Positions 8,868 to 17,475 of a DNA stretch of 41,958 bases are shown here, piece by piece. A program made the translations under genes and the position numbers. Source of the DNA: Myxococcales bacterium (GTDB lineage Bacteria > Myxococcota > Polyangia > Polyangiales > Polyangiaceae); contig PLXW01000073.1 of NCBI GenBank assembly GCA_003151595.1, forward strand, positions 48,232 to 90,189, read 5' to 3'. Below the pieces are notes generated by a model. It had not been told where the DNA came from. It made no database searches and worked only from the letters and a program-made list of their open reading frames with translations. Each line of letters starts with the position of its first letter. Position 1 is the first letter of the stretch.

Positions 8868-11810
8868 ATGCCTGGTTCGATCGACGAGCTCGCGTCGCAG
8901 TGGCGCGCGCATCCGAATGCAGCGTTGACGATCGCGTTGTGCGACGCGCTCCGCGGCGTGCCGCGCGTGACGCTCGTCGAAGAAGTGGGGGCGCGGGCGG
9001 CGCGTGATCACTCGGGCGACGCCTCGGTGCTCCTGGCGGCGGCGCGGATGTACATGGCGGCGCAACGCCTGGGCGACGCGCAGACCGCGCTCGTGTCCGC
9101 GGGGAAAGCGGCGACGACCGACGCGCAGGTGTACCGCCTGCTGGGCGAGGTCCTGCTCCGACGCGGCGACGCGGAGCGCGCGGTGAAGGTGCTCGAGCGC
9201 GCGATCCAGTTCGGCGCGACCGACCCCGAAACGCGCCTGTGGAGCGAGCGCTCGAAGGTCTTCAAGTCGATGCAGGCCACCTCGGGGATGCGCGCCGTGG
9301 CCCTCGAGGTGCAGAGGACCGCGCCGCTCGACGCCCCTCGCCCGCCGATGGACTCGACCGGCGACACGACGACCGAAGTGCACGTGGTGCGCGCGCCGCC
9401 GCTCGGCAGCCCCGACGACGACGACGACGACGAGCTCACGCGCCGCCCCGCACCGATCCCGAGCGAAGTGAAGCGCGCGAGCGATCCTCCGCCGCGCCCG
9501 CCGTTCCACTCGACGAACACCGGAACGAACGTGCTCGCGCTGCCACTCGGCGGCGACGACGAGCCGAGCGTCACCACGCAGTTCCCGCGCGACGACAAGC
9601 GCGCCAGCTACAAGGACATCGACACCGCCGATGCCTTCGCGCCGATCGGCGCCGTCCCTCCCAAGCCGGCACCGCCGCCGCGCGATCCGTTCGCCCAAAT
9701 GAACATGGGCGCGAACATGGGCGCGAACGCCGGGGCGAGCCGCGGCAGCGCGAACCTGAGCGCAAGCGCGCCGATGCAAGGGCGCCCGCCGCCGGAGATC
9801 GCGCCGCGTCCGATGACGCCGGGGGGCGCGCTTCCGGTGCTGGCCAACGGTCCGCCGCTCGCCGTCGAGCCGCGCGACGTGCTCGACGCGCTCGAGATCG
9901 CGGGGCTGTTCGAGCCGAGCGCGATGGGCGCGGCTCCGGCAGCGGCGTGGGACGCGGCGCAGAAGAAGCCGCGCGGACGCGGGTTCATCGCGCTGATCGT
10001 GACCACCGTGTTGTTCGTGGGCGCGACGGTGGGCGCGCTCGTGTTCGTGCGCGACAAGCGGGCGAAGCAGCACGCCGAGTCCGAGCAGATCCTGGCGAAG
10101 GTCAGCGAGATCCTCCACTCCGCGCGCGGCGCCGATCTCCCGCAAGCCGAGCAGCTCCTGTCGCGCTCGTTCGATCTCGACTCGCGCTCCCCGCGCGCCG
10201 CGCTGGAGTGGATGCACGAGCGCGCGCTCCTCGGCCTCCTCAAGGGGGGCGGCGACATCGCGTTCGAAGATTCGATCTCGCGCGCGCACGAGGTCGAAGT
10301 GAAAGAGTCGGACGTCGCGTTCGCGCGCGTGGCCTCGTTCCTCTTCCAGGGCGACACCGTCGGCGCCGCAGCCCTCCTTCCGAAGTGGGACGACAAGGCG
10401 AACAAGGACGCCTGGTACGAGCTGCTCGCGGGCGCGTCGCTGGCGCGCGCGGGCGACACGCATGCCGTCGATCGCTTCGCGGCCGCCGCCGAGCTCGATC
10501 CGGGGCTCGTCATCGCGCAGATCCACCTCGCGCGCGCGACCGCGCTCGACGGTGACGCGACCAAGGCGATGGAGCGCGCGAAGGCCGTGAAGGACAAGCT
10601 CCCGGGCCGCCCCGAAGGAGCCGCGCTGGTGACGCTCGCCTGGGCGCGCGATCCGGCGCGCAGCGACGCCGCGCCGCCAGACGCGGACGAGACGATCAAG
10701 AACGCCGCCGATCTCCCGGCGCCGCTCCAGTTCGTTCCGCACGCTGTCCTCGCCATTCGCGCGATCGGCACACACGACTGGGCGACGGCGAAAGACGAAG
10801 TGCAGAAGGGGCTCGCCGTCGCCGACGGTCCGGGCGTCGCCGCCTGGCTCGGGAGCATCGCGCTCGACACGGGCGACGAGCAGCTGGCGCGAAAGGCGGC
10901 GCTCTCGGCCGTCTCGTTCTCGGCGGTGTACCCGCCGGCGCGAATGCTCGCGGCGCGCGTGGCGCTCGTCGGCGCGCGGCTCGACGAAGCGTTGAAGGCG
11001 ACCGAGGAGCTAGACGCGACGTCGCCCGACGTGGCCGTCGTTCGCGGCGCGGTGGCGTACGAGCGCCTCGACGTGGACGGCCTCGGACGCGCGCTCGAAG
11101 CGATGCCCGAGACCGAGCAGAAGCTCCCGTTCCTAGCCGCCATCCAGCTCGCGCCGGCGGTGCTCGTGGCCGAAGGGGCGATCGATCCGGGCAAGCTCGT
11201 GGACATGGCGGACGACGAGGCGCCGTGGAGCGATCTCGTGGCCATGGACGCCGCGCTCGATCAGGGCGACATGGATCAGGCCGACGCGATCGCCGCGCAG
11301 TGGAAGGGGGGCGAAGATCGCCCGATGCGCGTCCTCCGTCTGTCACGCCTCACGCGCTACGAAGCGCACCTCGACGCCGCCGAAGCCGATTCGCTCGCCG
11401 CGCTCAACCGCGTCACGGTCACGCCGCGCGTCCTCGCCGAGCGCGTGTTCGTCATGGTGGCTCGCGGTCGCGCGCAAGACGCAGGGCCGCTGCTGGCGAA
11501 GTATCCGCTGGTGCTCGGGCCGCTCGGCACGTGGCTCAGCGCGTACGCCGTGGCGTCACTCGGCAAAGTGGAAGAGGCCAAGGCGCGCACTTCGACGCTC
11601 GACCCTCCCCCCGCGGGCGCTCCGCTCACCGCGCGCGTCATCGCCGCCACCGCGCTCGCCGCGATGCACGACCGCCACCGCGCGACCGACATCCTGAAGC
11701 CGATCCTCGCCGCAGGTTACGTCGGGGTCGACATTCAAAACGCCGCCCTCGCCGTCGGCTTCCGCCGCGTCGATCACAAGGGGAAGAAGTCGACGTTCGA
11801 CCCGCCCTAG
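8868..11810 (+). CDS. Large TPR protein with a central membrane anchor
   Basis: 980 aa. The N-terminal part (about 1-145) holds TPR-type helix pairs, for example VYRLLGEVLLRRGDAERAVKVLERAI. A Pro/Asp-rich low-complexity linker (about 150-370) contains a run of Asp residues and a short MGAN repeat. A single membrane helix (about 373-395, FIALIVTTVLFVGATVGALVFV) then leads to about 580 residues of further alpha-helical TPR-like repeats. A cytoplasmic N-terminus and periplasmic C-terminal repeats are likely, because the segment after the helix is RDKR. TPR proteins of this type scaffold complexes. I do not recognise a specific family or partner. ATG 8868 has no Shine-Dalgarno but has TATCTT at 8852-8857. 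The gene ends just before a perfect hairpin facing pilT. Confidence 0.88.
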   Translation: MPGSIDELASQWRAHPNAALTIALCDALRGVPRVTLVEEVGARAARDHSGDASVLLAAARMYMAAQRLGDAQTALVSAGKAATTDAQVYRLLGEVLLRRGDAERAVKVLERAIQFGATDPETRLWSERSKVFKSMQATSGMRAVALEVQRTAPLDAPRPPMDSTGDTTTEVHVVRAPPLGSPDDDDDDELTRRPAPIPSEVKRASDPPPRPPFHSTNTGTNVLALPLGGDDEPSVTTQFPRDDKRASYKDIDTADAFAPIGAVPPKPAPPPRDPFAQMNMGANMGANAGASRGSANLSASAPMQGRPPPEIAPRPMTPGGALPVLANGPPLAVEPRDVLDALEIAGLFEPSAMGAAPAAAWDAAQKKPRGRGFIALIVTTVLFVGATVGALVFVRDKRAKQHAESEQILAKVSEILHSARGADLPQAEQLLSRSFDLDSRSPRAALEWMHERALLGLLKGGGDIAFEDSISRAHEVEVKESDVAFARVASFLFQGDTVGAAALLPKWDDKANKDAWYELLAGASLARAGDTHAVDRFAAAAELDPGLVIAQIHLARATALDGDATKAMERAKAVKDKLPGRPEGAALVTLAWARDPARSDAAPPDADETIKNAADLPAPLQFVPHAVLAIRAIGTHDWATAKDEVQKGLAVADGPGVAAWLGSIALDTGDEQLARKAALSAVSFSAVYPPARMLAARVALVGARLDEALKATEELDATSPDVAVVRGAVAYERLDVDGLGRALEAMPETEQKLPFLAAIQLAPAVLVAEGAIDPGKLVDMADDEAPWSDLVAMDAALDQGDMDQADAIAAQWKGGEDRPMRVLRLSRLTRYEAHLDAAEADSLAALNRVTVTPRVLAERVFVMVARGRAQDAGPLLAKYPLVLGPLGTWLSAYAVASLGKVEEAKARTSTLDPPPAGAPLTARVIAATALAAMHDRHRATDILKPILAAGYVGVDIQNAALAVGFRRVDHKGKKSTFDPP

Positions 11811-11812
11811 TC

Positions 11813-11836
11813 GCGCGTCGCTCCGCAGCGACGCGC
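11813..11836. terminator. Perfect 10-bp hairpin between convergent genes
   Basis: The arms gcgcgtcgct (11813-11822) and agcgacgcgc (11827-11836) are exact reverse complements around a ccgc loop. The hairpin sits between the stop of the TPR gene (11810) and the stop of pilT (11845). It could end transcription from both sides. No strong T-run follows on either strand, so it may work as a barrier or 3' end stabiliser rather than a classical intrinsic terminator. Confidence 0.6.
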
Positions 11837-11844
11837 CCTCGGCT

Positions 11845-12984
11845 TCAACGGTTCGGCGGCTGGACGCGGTGCTGGCCGCTTCCGTGCGAGCCGCGCTTCG
11901 CGTCGACGTCGATCATCGATCGGAACTCTTCCGGCTCGACGCTCCGCCCCTGCGCTTCCTCGAGCGACACCAGCTTGTTCTTGTAGAGCGAGAACAGCGA
12001 CTGGTTGAGTGTCTGCATCCCGTACTTGTCCTGGCCCATCTGCATCTGGGTATAGATCTGGTGGATCTTCCCTTCGCGAATGAGGTTCCGGATCGCCGCG
12101 TTCGGCAGCATGACCTCGAGCGCCATCGCCCGCCCCGGCGTCCCCATCCGCGGCACGAGCTGCTGGCTGATGACCCCCTGGAGCACGAACGAGAGCTTCG
12201 CGCGGATCTGATCCTGCTGGTGCGGCGGGAAGGCATCGATGACGCGGTTGATGGTCGAGATGGCGCTGTTGGTGTGCAGCGTGGCGAACACCAAGTGACC
12301 CGTCTCGCTGATCGTGAGCGCGGCCTCGATAGTCTCGAGGTCGCGCATTTCGCCGACGAGCACGACGTCGGGGTCCTGCCGGAGGACGTACTTGAGCGCG
12401 ATCTTGAACCCTTCGGTGTCGGTGCCGACCTCGCGCTGGTTCACGATCGAGAGCTTGTGCGGGTGCAGATACTCGATCGGATCTTCGATCGTAATGATGT
12501 GGCACCGCTGCTCGCTGTTGATCTTGTCGATCATCGCCGCCAGCGTCGTGCTCTTGCCGGAGCCCGTAGGCCCGGTCACCAGCACCAACCCGCTCGGCTT
12601 CTGCGCCAGCTCCGCCACCATCGCCGGCAGGCCGAGGTCTTCGAACGTGAGGATCTTGAAGGGGATGGTCCGGAACGCGCCGCCCACGGCTCCGCGTTGC
12701 ATGAACACGTTGGCGCGGAAGCGCGACAGGCTCTTCACGCCGAACGAGAGATCGAGCTCGCTCGTCTTCTCGAACTGGATCTTCTGCTCCTCGGTGAGGA
12801 TCGAGTAGCAGAGCTGCTTGGTCTCGACGGGCCCCAGCGGCGGGAGCTTGAGCGGCACGATCTGACCGTCGATCCGCAGCAAAGGCGGCGCGCCGGTCGT
12901 GATGTGCATGTCACTCGCCCCTTTTTCGATCATCGCCTTCAGCAGTTGGTGAAGGTTGACCTTGAGGTCCGTGCCTTGCGTCAT
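11845..12984 (-). CDS. pilT: Type IV pilus retraction ATPase PilT
   Basis: 379 aa. Residues about 10-30 contain MIEKGASDMHITTGAPP, the PilT N-terminal start. Walker A is VTGPTGSGKSTT. The Asp box IITIEDPIEYLH follows, then Walker B VVLVGEMRDLET, then HLVFATLHTNSA (His box). AIRNLIREGKIHQI near the C-terminus is characteristic of PilT as opposed to PilB. PilT is a cytoplasmic hexameric ATPase that depolymerises the pilus for retraction. The last 30-35 residues extend beyond usual PilT length and are polar. It lies 60 bases downstream of pilB on the same strand, and GGAG precedes the ATG by about 8 bases. pilC, which often follows, is absent. Confidence 0.95.
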   Translation of the reverse strand: MTQGTDLKVNLHQLLKAMIEKGASDMHITTGAPPLLRIDGQIVPLKLPPLGPVETKQLCYSILTEEQKIQFEKTSELDLSFGVKSLSRFRANVFMQRGAVGGAFRTIPFKILTFEDLGLPAMVAELAQKPSGLVLVTGPTGSGKSTTLAAMIDKINSEQRCHIITIEDPIEYLHPHKLSIVNQREVGTDTEGFKIALKYVLRQDPDVVLVGEMRDLETIEAALTISETGHLVFATLHTNSAISTINRVIDAFPPHQQDQIRAKLSFVLQGVISQQLVPRMGTPGRAMALEVMLPNAAIRNLIREGKIHQIYTQMQMGQDKYGMQTLNQSLFSLYKNKLVSLEEAQGRSVEPEEFRSMIDVDAKRGSHGSGQHRVQPPNR

Positions 12985-13044
12985 CGAGCCGCTCCGTTTC
13001 CCGTTCCGTTTCGAAATCCCATTCGCATCGCACGCTGCATCAAC

Positions 13045-14748
13045 TCAGTCCGCCATCGTGACGCGGCTCACTTCTTCCGGCGTCGTCACGCCGGCGAGCA
13101 CCTTGAGAATGCCGCTCATCCGCAAGGTAACCATTCCCCCCTTGATTGCTGCCGCCTTGAGCTCGGCCGTAGACCCGCCCTGAAGAACCATGTCCTTCAA
13201 CGCTTCGTTGAAGCGCATGACCTCGTAGAGCGCGACGCGCCCCTTGTACCCCGTGTCGTTGCACGTCCGGCAGCCGGCCCCCTTCATCAGCTGCGCCTTC
13301 GCGATCTGGTCCGGAGTGCAACCCATCGTCTTCAGCACTTCGGGATCGGTCTTCGGCGCGGGCGCCTTGCAGTCGCCGCAGATCTTCCGCGCGAGACGTT
13401 GCGCGAGCACGCAGTTGACGCTGGCCGTGATGAGGAACGGCTCGACCCCCATGTTGAGGAGACGCGAGATCGTCGCCGGCGCGTCGTTGGTGTGCAGCGT
13501 GGAGAGCACCATGTGCCCCGTGAGCGCCGCCTTGACCGCGATTTCCGCCGTTTCGAAGTCTCGAATCTCTCCGACCATCAAGATGTCCGGGTCCTGTCGG
13601 AGGAAGCTTCGCAGCGCCATCGCGAAGTTCAGGCCGATGGAGTCCATCATCTGCACCTGATTGATGCCGTGCAAGTTGTACTCGACCGGGTCTTCGGCGG
13701 TGCTGATGTTGTGCGCGACCTTGTTCAAATCGCTGAGCGCCGAGTAGAGCGTCGTCGTCTTGCCCGATCCCGTGGGCCCCGTGACCAGCGTCATTCCCCA
13801 CGGCTGGTGGACGGCCCACAGGAAGTCTTCGAGCGGCTTCGGGTCGAAGCCGAGCTTCGCCATGTCGAGCTGCAGGTTCCCCTTGTCGAGGAGCCGCATG
13901 ACGATCTTCTCGCCCCACAGCGTCGGCAAGATCGAGACGCGGTAGTCCATCTCTCGGCCCTTGCCGAGCTTCAGCTTGATGCGTCCGTCTTGCGGCAACC
14001 GGCGCTCGGCGATGTCGAGCGAGGCCATGATCTTCACGCGCGACGCGATCGCGTTCTTGAGCTTGAGCGGAGGCGTCATCTCCTCCTGGAGCACGCCGTC
14101 GATGCGGTACCGAACGCGGAGCTTCTTTTCGTACGGCTCGATGTGAATGTCGCTCGCGCCCTTCTTGATGGCGTTGAGCAGGATCATGTTGCAAAGGCGA
14201 ACGACAGGCGCGTCCTCGCTCGCCTTCTCGAGCTCCATCAGGTTCACCTCTTCGGTGTCACCCGTGACCTCGATCTCGCCTTCGTCGAAGCCGGCCATCA
14301 CGTCTTCGTACGAAGGGCCGACGTTGTAATACTTCTCGACGCACGCGAGGATCGCCGTCTCGCTCGCGATGACCGGCTCGATGTTGTAGCCGGTGAGGAA
14401 CTTCAGATCGTCGATGGCGTTGAGGTTCGTGGGGTCGGCCATCGCCACGATGAGCGAGCTCCCCGCGCGCGACACCGGCACCACCCTGTGCTTCTCGCAC
14501 TGCTCGCGCGAGACGAGCTTCAGGATGTCGGCGTCGATCTCGTACTCCTCCAGGTTGACCGTCGGGACGCGGTACTGCTGCGAGAGGAAGTTCGTGATCT
14601 CGGTGTCGCTGATGTACCCGAGCTTCGCCAGCGTGAAGCCGAGGTTCTGCCCGGACTTCTGTTGTTCGTCTTGCGCTGCGCGGAGCTGCGCGAGGCTAAT
14701 GAGCTTCTCCCGTACGAGGAGCTCTCCGAGCCGGTTCGAGTTCGCCAT
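13045..14748 (-). CDS. pilB: Type IV pilus assembly ATPase PilB (GspE family)
   Basis: 567 aa from the ATG at 14748, which is preceded by GGGAG; the frame is open to 14919, but no ribosome site supports that start. The N-terminal MshEN/T2SSE_N domain (about 1-150, starting MANSNRLGELLVREKLIS) is followed by the ATPase core. The core shows KKGASDIHIEPYEKKLRVRYR, Walker A VTGPTGSGKTTTLYS, Asp box STAEDPVEYN, Walker B DILMVGEIRD and STLHTNDAPATISRL. A tetracysteine zinc element (CGDC and CRTC, about 480-520) completes the PilB/GspE pattern. The enzyme powers pilin polymerisation at the inner membrane platform. pilT follows. It is divergent from an FHA gene across about 220 bases with inverted repeats. 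A GspE role is the main alternative, but adjacency to pilT favours PilB. Confidence 0.92.
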   Translation of the reverse strand: MANSNRLGELLVREKLISLAQLRAAQDEQQKSGQNLGFTLAKLGYISDTEITNFLSQQYRVPTVNLEEYEIDADILKLVSREQCEKHRVVPVSRAGSSLIVAMADPTNLNAIDDLKFLTGYNIEPVIASETAILACVEKYYNVGPSYEDVMAGFDEGEIEVTGDTEEVNLMELEKASEDAPVVRLCNMILLNAIKKGASDIHIEPYEKKLRVRYRIDGVLQEEMTPPLKLKNAIASRVKIMASLDIAERRLPQDGRIKLKLGKGREMDYRVSILPTLWGEKIVMRLLDKGNLQLDMAKLGFDPKPLEDFLWAVHQPWGMTLVTGPTGSGKTTTLYSALSDLNKVAHNISTAEDPVEYNLHGINQVQMMDSIGLNFAMALRSFLRQDPDILMVGEIRDFETAEIAVKAALTGHMVLSTLHTNDAPATISRLLNMGVEPFLITASVNCVLAQRLARKICGDCKAPAPKTDPEVLKTMGCTPDQIAKAQLMKGAGCRTCNDTGYKGRVALYEVMRFNEALKDMVLQGGSTAELKAAAIKGGMVTLRMSGILKVLAGVTTPEEVSRVTMAD

Positions 14749-14786
14749 CCGATCTCCCGCTTCCGTGAACGAAAGCCGCAAGTGGA

Positions 14787-14814
14787 GGGTTCCCGCGCAT
14801 GAACGCGCGGACCC
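14787..14814. repeat. Stem-loop in the pilB/FHA divergent region
   Basis: GGGT (14787-14790), a two-base bulge and CCGCGC (14793-14798) pair with GCGCGG (14805-14810) and ACCC (14811-14814) around the loop atgaac. The stem lies 39 bases upstream of pilB and would be in its 5' leader if transcription starts further right. It could be a leader structure or a protein-binding site. Confidence 0.5.
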
Positions 14815-14868
14815 CTGCTCATTGAGAGTCACTGACCGGAACCGAAGCGTCAAGCGGTGGGAGCAGGG
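14813..14868. promoter_or_regulatory. 8-bp inverted repeat framing a 40-bp spacer
   Basis: CCCTGCTC (14813-14820) and GAGCAGGG (14861-14868) are exact reverse complements. The spacer holds a minus-strand TTGACG (14854 to 14849) that could be a -35 box for pilB, but no convincing -10 was seen. The position between divergent pilB and FHA genes suits an operator for a dimeric regulator. This is an inference from geometry only. Confidence 0.35.
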
Positions 14869-14967
14869 CGCGTGACGTCCGACGGCGTCGCATTTCCGAC
14901 ACGCTCCACGGCTCCGCACACGTCCCTACGTATGAACGCTTGCGCGTTGCTCTATTCTTTCGGCGCA

Positions 14968-16116
14968 GTGTTCGACCGGCTCTTCGGAAAGTCGCGGGAT
15001 GCGGCGGTTCTCGCGCAGCGCGCGGAGGTCGCGGGCGATCTCGCGCGCGCCGTGCAGCTCTGGGTCGACGCCGGGCAGGCGCAGGAAGCTGCGCGCGTGA
15101 TGGTGATGCGCGGGGACGTGGAGCTCGACTCGGCGAAGCGACTTCAGCATTACGTCCAGGCGATCACGCTGGCGCCCGAAGCGCACGCCGTGCGCGCCGA
15201 GGCGCGGAGGAAGCGCGCGCTCCTGGCGATCGAGATGGCGAGGAGCGGCGTCACGAGCGCTGCGGCGCGGCGCGACCTGATCGACGCGGCGAGCGAGCTC
15301 GAGGCGCTGGGCGAGGCGGCGCGCGCAGCGGAGGCGTACGCGATCGCGGGCGACGTCGAAGGTGAAGCGCGGTCGCTCGTGGAGGCGGGCGAGGTGGAGA
15401 AGCTGGAGGATGTCCTCACGCGCGACAACGAGCGCGAGCGTGGCGAGAGGGCGTCGCGCGATTCGTTCGCGGAGGTCGATCGCCTCGTGGCCGGTGGCGA
15501 GCGACGCCAGGCGATCGCGCGCGCGCGCGCGACGGCGAACGAAGAGAAGGAGCGCGCCATCCTCGCGAAGCGCGCGACCGCGCCGCGCGTGACGATCGAG
15601 CTCGATGGGAAGCGCGTCCAGCTCGTGCTCGGCGACGAGGTGATCCTGGGGCGAAGCGAAGGGGCCATCACGATCGCGTCGCACGCGATCAGCCGCAGCC
15701 ACGTCGCCATCGCGCGCGCAGGCGATCACGTCGAAGTACGCGACCTCGGGAGCCGCAATGGAACCGAGCTTCGCGGAATGCGCATCGGCGGCCCTCTCCC
15801 GGTGCCGGGCGAAGGGCTCGACGTGAAGCTCGGCGGCGAAGTCCCGCTCCGCGTCGCGGCCAGCGAGGCGCTGCCGGGCGCGATGGCGATCCGCGTGGCT
15901 GGCGAGACGTACGTGGCGCCGCTGGGACCGGCGCGCATCGGCATCGGCGCGTGGCGGCTCGAGGCCTCGAGCGACGGTTGGATCGAGCTCGTGACCGACG
16001 ACGATCCGCCTGCCTATCTGGGAACGACCTCGCTCGGTCCGCGAACGGCGCTCCTGGCCGGCGATGCCATCGGGCAAGTGCGCGGAGGAGCCGCGGTTCT
16101 GCGCGTCGTCGGATGA
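14968..16116 (+). CDS. FHA-domain protein with N-terminal helical repeats
   Basis: 382 aa from GTG at 14968 (VFDRLFGKSRD). The frame stays open to an ATG at 14932 and to 14857, but the codons at 14932-14967 (gct, tat, tct) are unlike the gene, and TATTCT at 14953-14958 looks like a -10 element. Residues about 10-190 are Ala/Arg/Glu-rich paired helices like TPR. The FHA domain lies at about 205-290 with the core residues visible: LGRSEG, SRSHVAIARAGDHVEV and DLGSRNGTEL. FHA domains bind phosphothreonine peptides. The remainder looks like a degenerate second beta domain. The stop overlaps the start of a Ser/Thr kinase gene (ATGA), so it is a likely partner or substrate of that kinase. Confidence 0.85.
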   Translation: MFDRLFGKSRDAAVLAQRAEVAGDLARAVQLWVDAGQAQEAARVMVMRGDVELDSAKRLQHYVQAITLAPEAHAVRAEARRKRALLAIEMARSGVTSAAARRDLIDAASELEALGEAARAAEAYAIAGDVEGEARSLVEAGEVEKLEDVLTRDNERERGERASRDSFAEVDRLVAGGERRQAIARARATANEEKERAILAKRATAPRVTIELDGKRVQLVLGDEVILGRSEGAITIASHAISRSHVAIARAGDHVEVRDLGSRNGTELRGMRIGGPLPVPGEGLDVKLGGEVPLRVAASEALPGAMAIRVAGETYVAPLGPARIGIGAWRLEASSDGWIELVTDDDPPAYLGTTSLGPRTALLAGDAIGQVRGGAAVLRVVG

Positions 16117-17393
16117 GTTTCTGGAGCCGCTTCACGCGCAAGCGCGAGCCCCCCCCCGAGGATCCGGTCTCCGCGGAGTCGGCCGACGCCGCCGCCGATG
16201 CCATCGTGGACCCTCCCGAGAGCGACGAGCTCGCGCGCTTGCGTCACGTCGGCGAAGAAGCGGGGCCGAGCGTGGACGAAGCGCTCTCGGCGTTTCGATC
16301 GCTCCGTTCGTCCCCGGAAGAAGCGCGCGCGATCGACGTCGTCTGCACGCTGGCGAAGAGCCGCGCGATCGATGAAGGGCTGCTCGTCGCTGCGGCCGCG
16401 GCGCTCTCGGATCGCGGAGAGCGCGATCGCGCGCTCGCCCTGGTCGACTCGCCGCTCGCCCCCTGCACCTCGATGCCGGCGCGCATGCTCGCGTCCGACC
16501 TCCGCGAAGCGCGCGGCGAAATCGCCGAGGCGCTGTCGCTCGTCGAGCGCGTCCTGGTGCGCGACCTCGACTATCCCGGTGCGCGCGAGCGTCATCACCG
16601 CTGGCGCGCGCAGCTCGGGCTCGACGCGGCGAGCGGCGCCCGCATCGACGCCAGCGCAAACACGATCGTCTCGCGCCAGCCCGAAGCGCCGTTCCTCTTG
16701 TTGCGCGAGGTGGCGCGCGGCGGGGCGGGCGCCGTGTACGAAGCGTCGGATCGCGAGCTCGGTCGACGCGTGGCGCTCAAGGTCTACCACCACGTCGATC
16801 GAGATCGCGCGCAGCTGATGCACGAAGCCCGCGTCGCCGCGGAGCTCGCAAGCCCCGGCATCCTCCGCGTCCTGGATGTCGACCCCGACCGCGGCTGGCT
16901 CGCGCTCGAATGGGCGACACTCGGCTCTCTTCGCCAGCACCTTCGCGCCGACGATCGCCGCGACGTAGCCGCGATCGGGCGCTGGGCCCTCCTCCTCGCC
17001 GCCGCGCTCGCCCGCGTCCATTCCAGCGGCTGGGTCCACCACGACGTGAAGCCCGCGAACGTCCTCCTCGACGCGAACGCCCGCCCCATCCTGGCCGACT
17101 TCGGCACCGCGCGGCGCATCGGCGAACCGAGCCCTCCCGGCAGCCTCGGCTACGTCTCCCCCGAGCGACTCGCATCGCGCGCCAGCGATCCGCGCGACGA
17201 CGTCTTCGGCTTCGGCCGCATCCTCGAGGACGCGCTCGACGCCCTGGCCGCGCTCGCCGACCCGCGCGAGGCAGCCGCCTGGCGCGTGATCGCCACCGCC
17301 TGCACCGGCCCCGACGCCACCCGCCCCGCCGACGGCCGCGCGCTCGTCACCCGATTGCGCGTCGAAGCGCCGGGCGGCATCTCTTCACCTTGA
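16113..17393 (+). CDS. Ser/Thr protein kinase with N-terminal helical region
   Basis: 426 aa from ATG at 16113, coupled to the FHA gene by ATGA. Residues 1-185 are acidic and helical, with a TPR-like part around RALALVDSPLAP. The Hanks-type kinase domain spans about 190-415. Visible elements are the Gly loop ARGGAGAVYEA, VALK (Lys near 221), WVHHDVKPANVLLD (catalytic Asp near 311), ADFGTARR (DFG near 329) and GSLGYVSPERLA. All catalytic residues are present, so activity is expected. No membrane segment is visible, so it is a soluble cytoplasmic kinase. The domain is placed at the C-terminus, the reverse of the common N-terminal arrangement. The last codons lie in a 14-bp tandem duplication. 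Confidence 0.9.
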   Translation: MSFWSRFTRKREPPPEDPVSAESADAAADAIVDPPESDELARLRHVGEEAGPSVDEALSAFRSLRSSPEEARAIDVVCTLAKSRAIDEGLLVAAAAALSDRGERDRALALVDSPLAPCTSMPARMLASDLREARGEIAEALSLVERVLVRDLDYPGARERHHRWRAQLGLDAASGARIDASANTIVSRQPEAPFLLLREVARGGAGAVYEASDRELGRRVALKVYHHVDRDRAQLMHEARVAAELASPGILRVLDVDPDRGWLALEWATLGSLRQHLRADDRRDVAAIGRWALLLAAALARVHSSGWVHHDVKPANVLLDANARPILADFGTARRIGEPSPPGSLGYVSPERLASRASDPRDDVFGFGRILEDALDALAALADPREAAAWRVIATACTGPDATRPADGRALVTRLRVEAPGGISSP

Positions 17394-17414
17394 TCGCGAC
17401 ACCTTGATCGCGAC
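17387..17414 (+). repeat. 14-bp tandem duplication across the kinase stop codon
   Basis: accttgatcgcgac occurs at 17387-17400 and again, exactly adjacent, at 17401-17414. The kinase stop TGA (17391-17393) lies in the first copy. The duplication therefore left the protein unchanged. It looks like a recent replication-slippage event. Confidence 0.8.
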
Positions 17415-17475
17415 CTATTCGTTCGCTAGACCATCGAAGCGTTCACGATAGCGGAGATCCCGCCCCGAGGCCCGA

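Noticed and set aside
9414..9434. GAC trinucleotide run as a phase-variable repeat.
   Set aside because: It is in frame (Asp codons), so length changes would not shift the reading frame. It lies in a low-complexity linker.
8805..10775. A 656-codon open frame on the minus strand under the large TPR gene.
   Set aside because: It is the complement of a GC-rich gene, with Arg-rich composition and no motif. The plus-strand protein has TPR repeats and a membrane helix.
11869..14802. A 977-codon open frame on the plus strand, antisense to pilB and pilT.
   Set aside because: It is a shadow frame caused by the GC-biased codon positions of pilT and pilB. Its sequence is Arg/Leu/Val/His-rich with no family motif.
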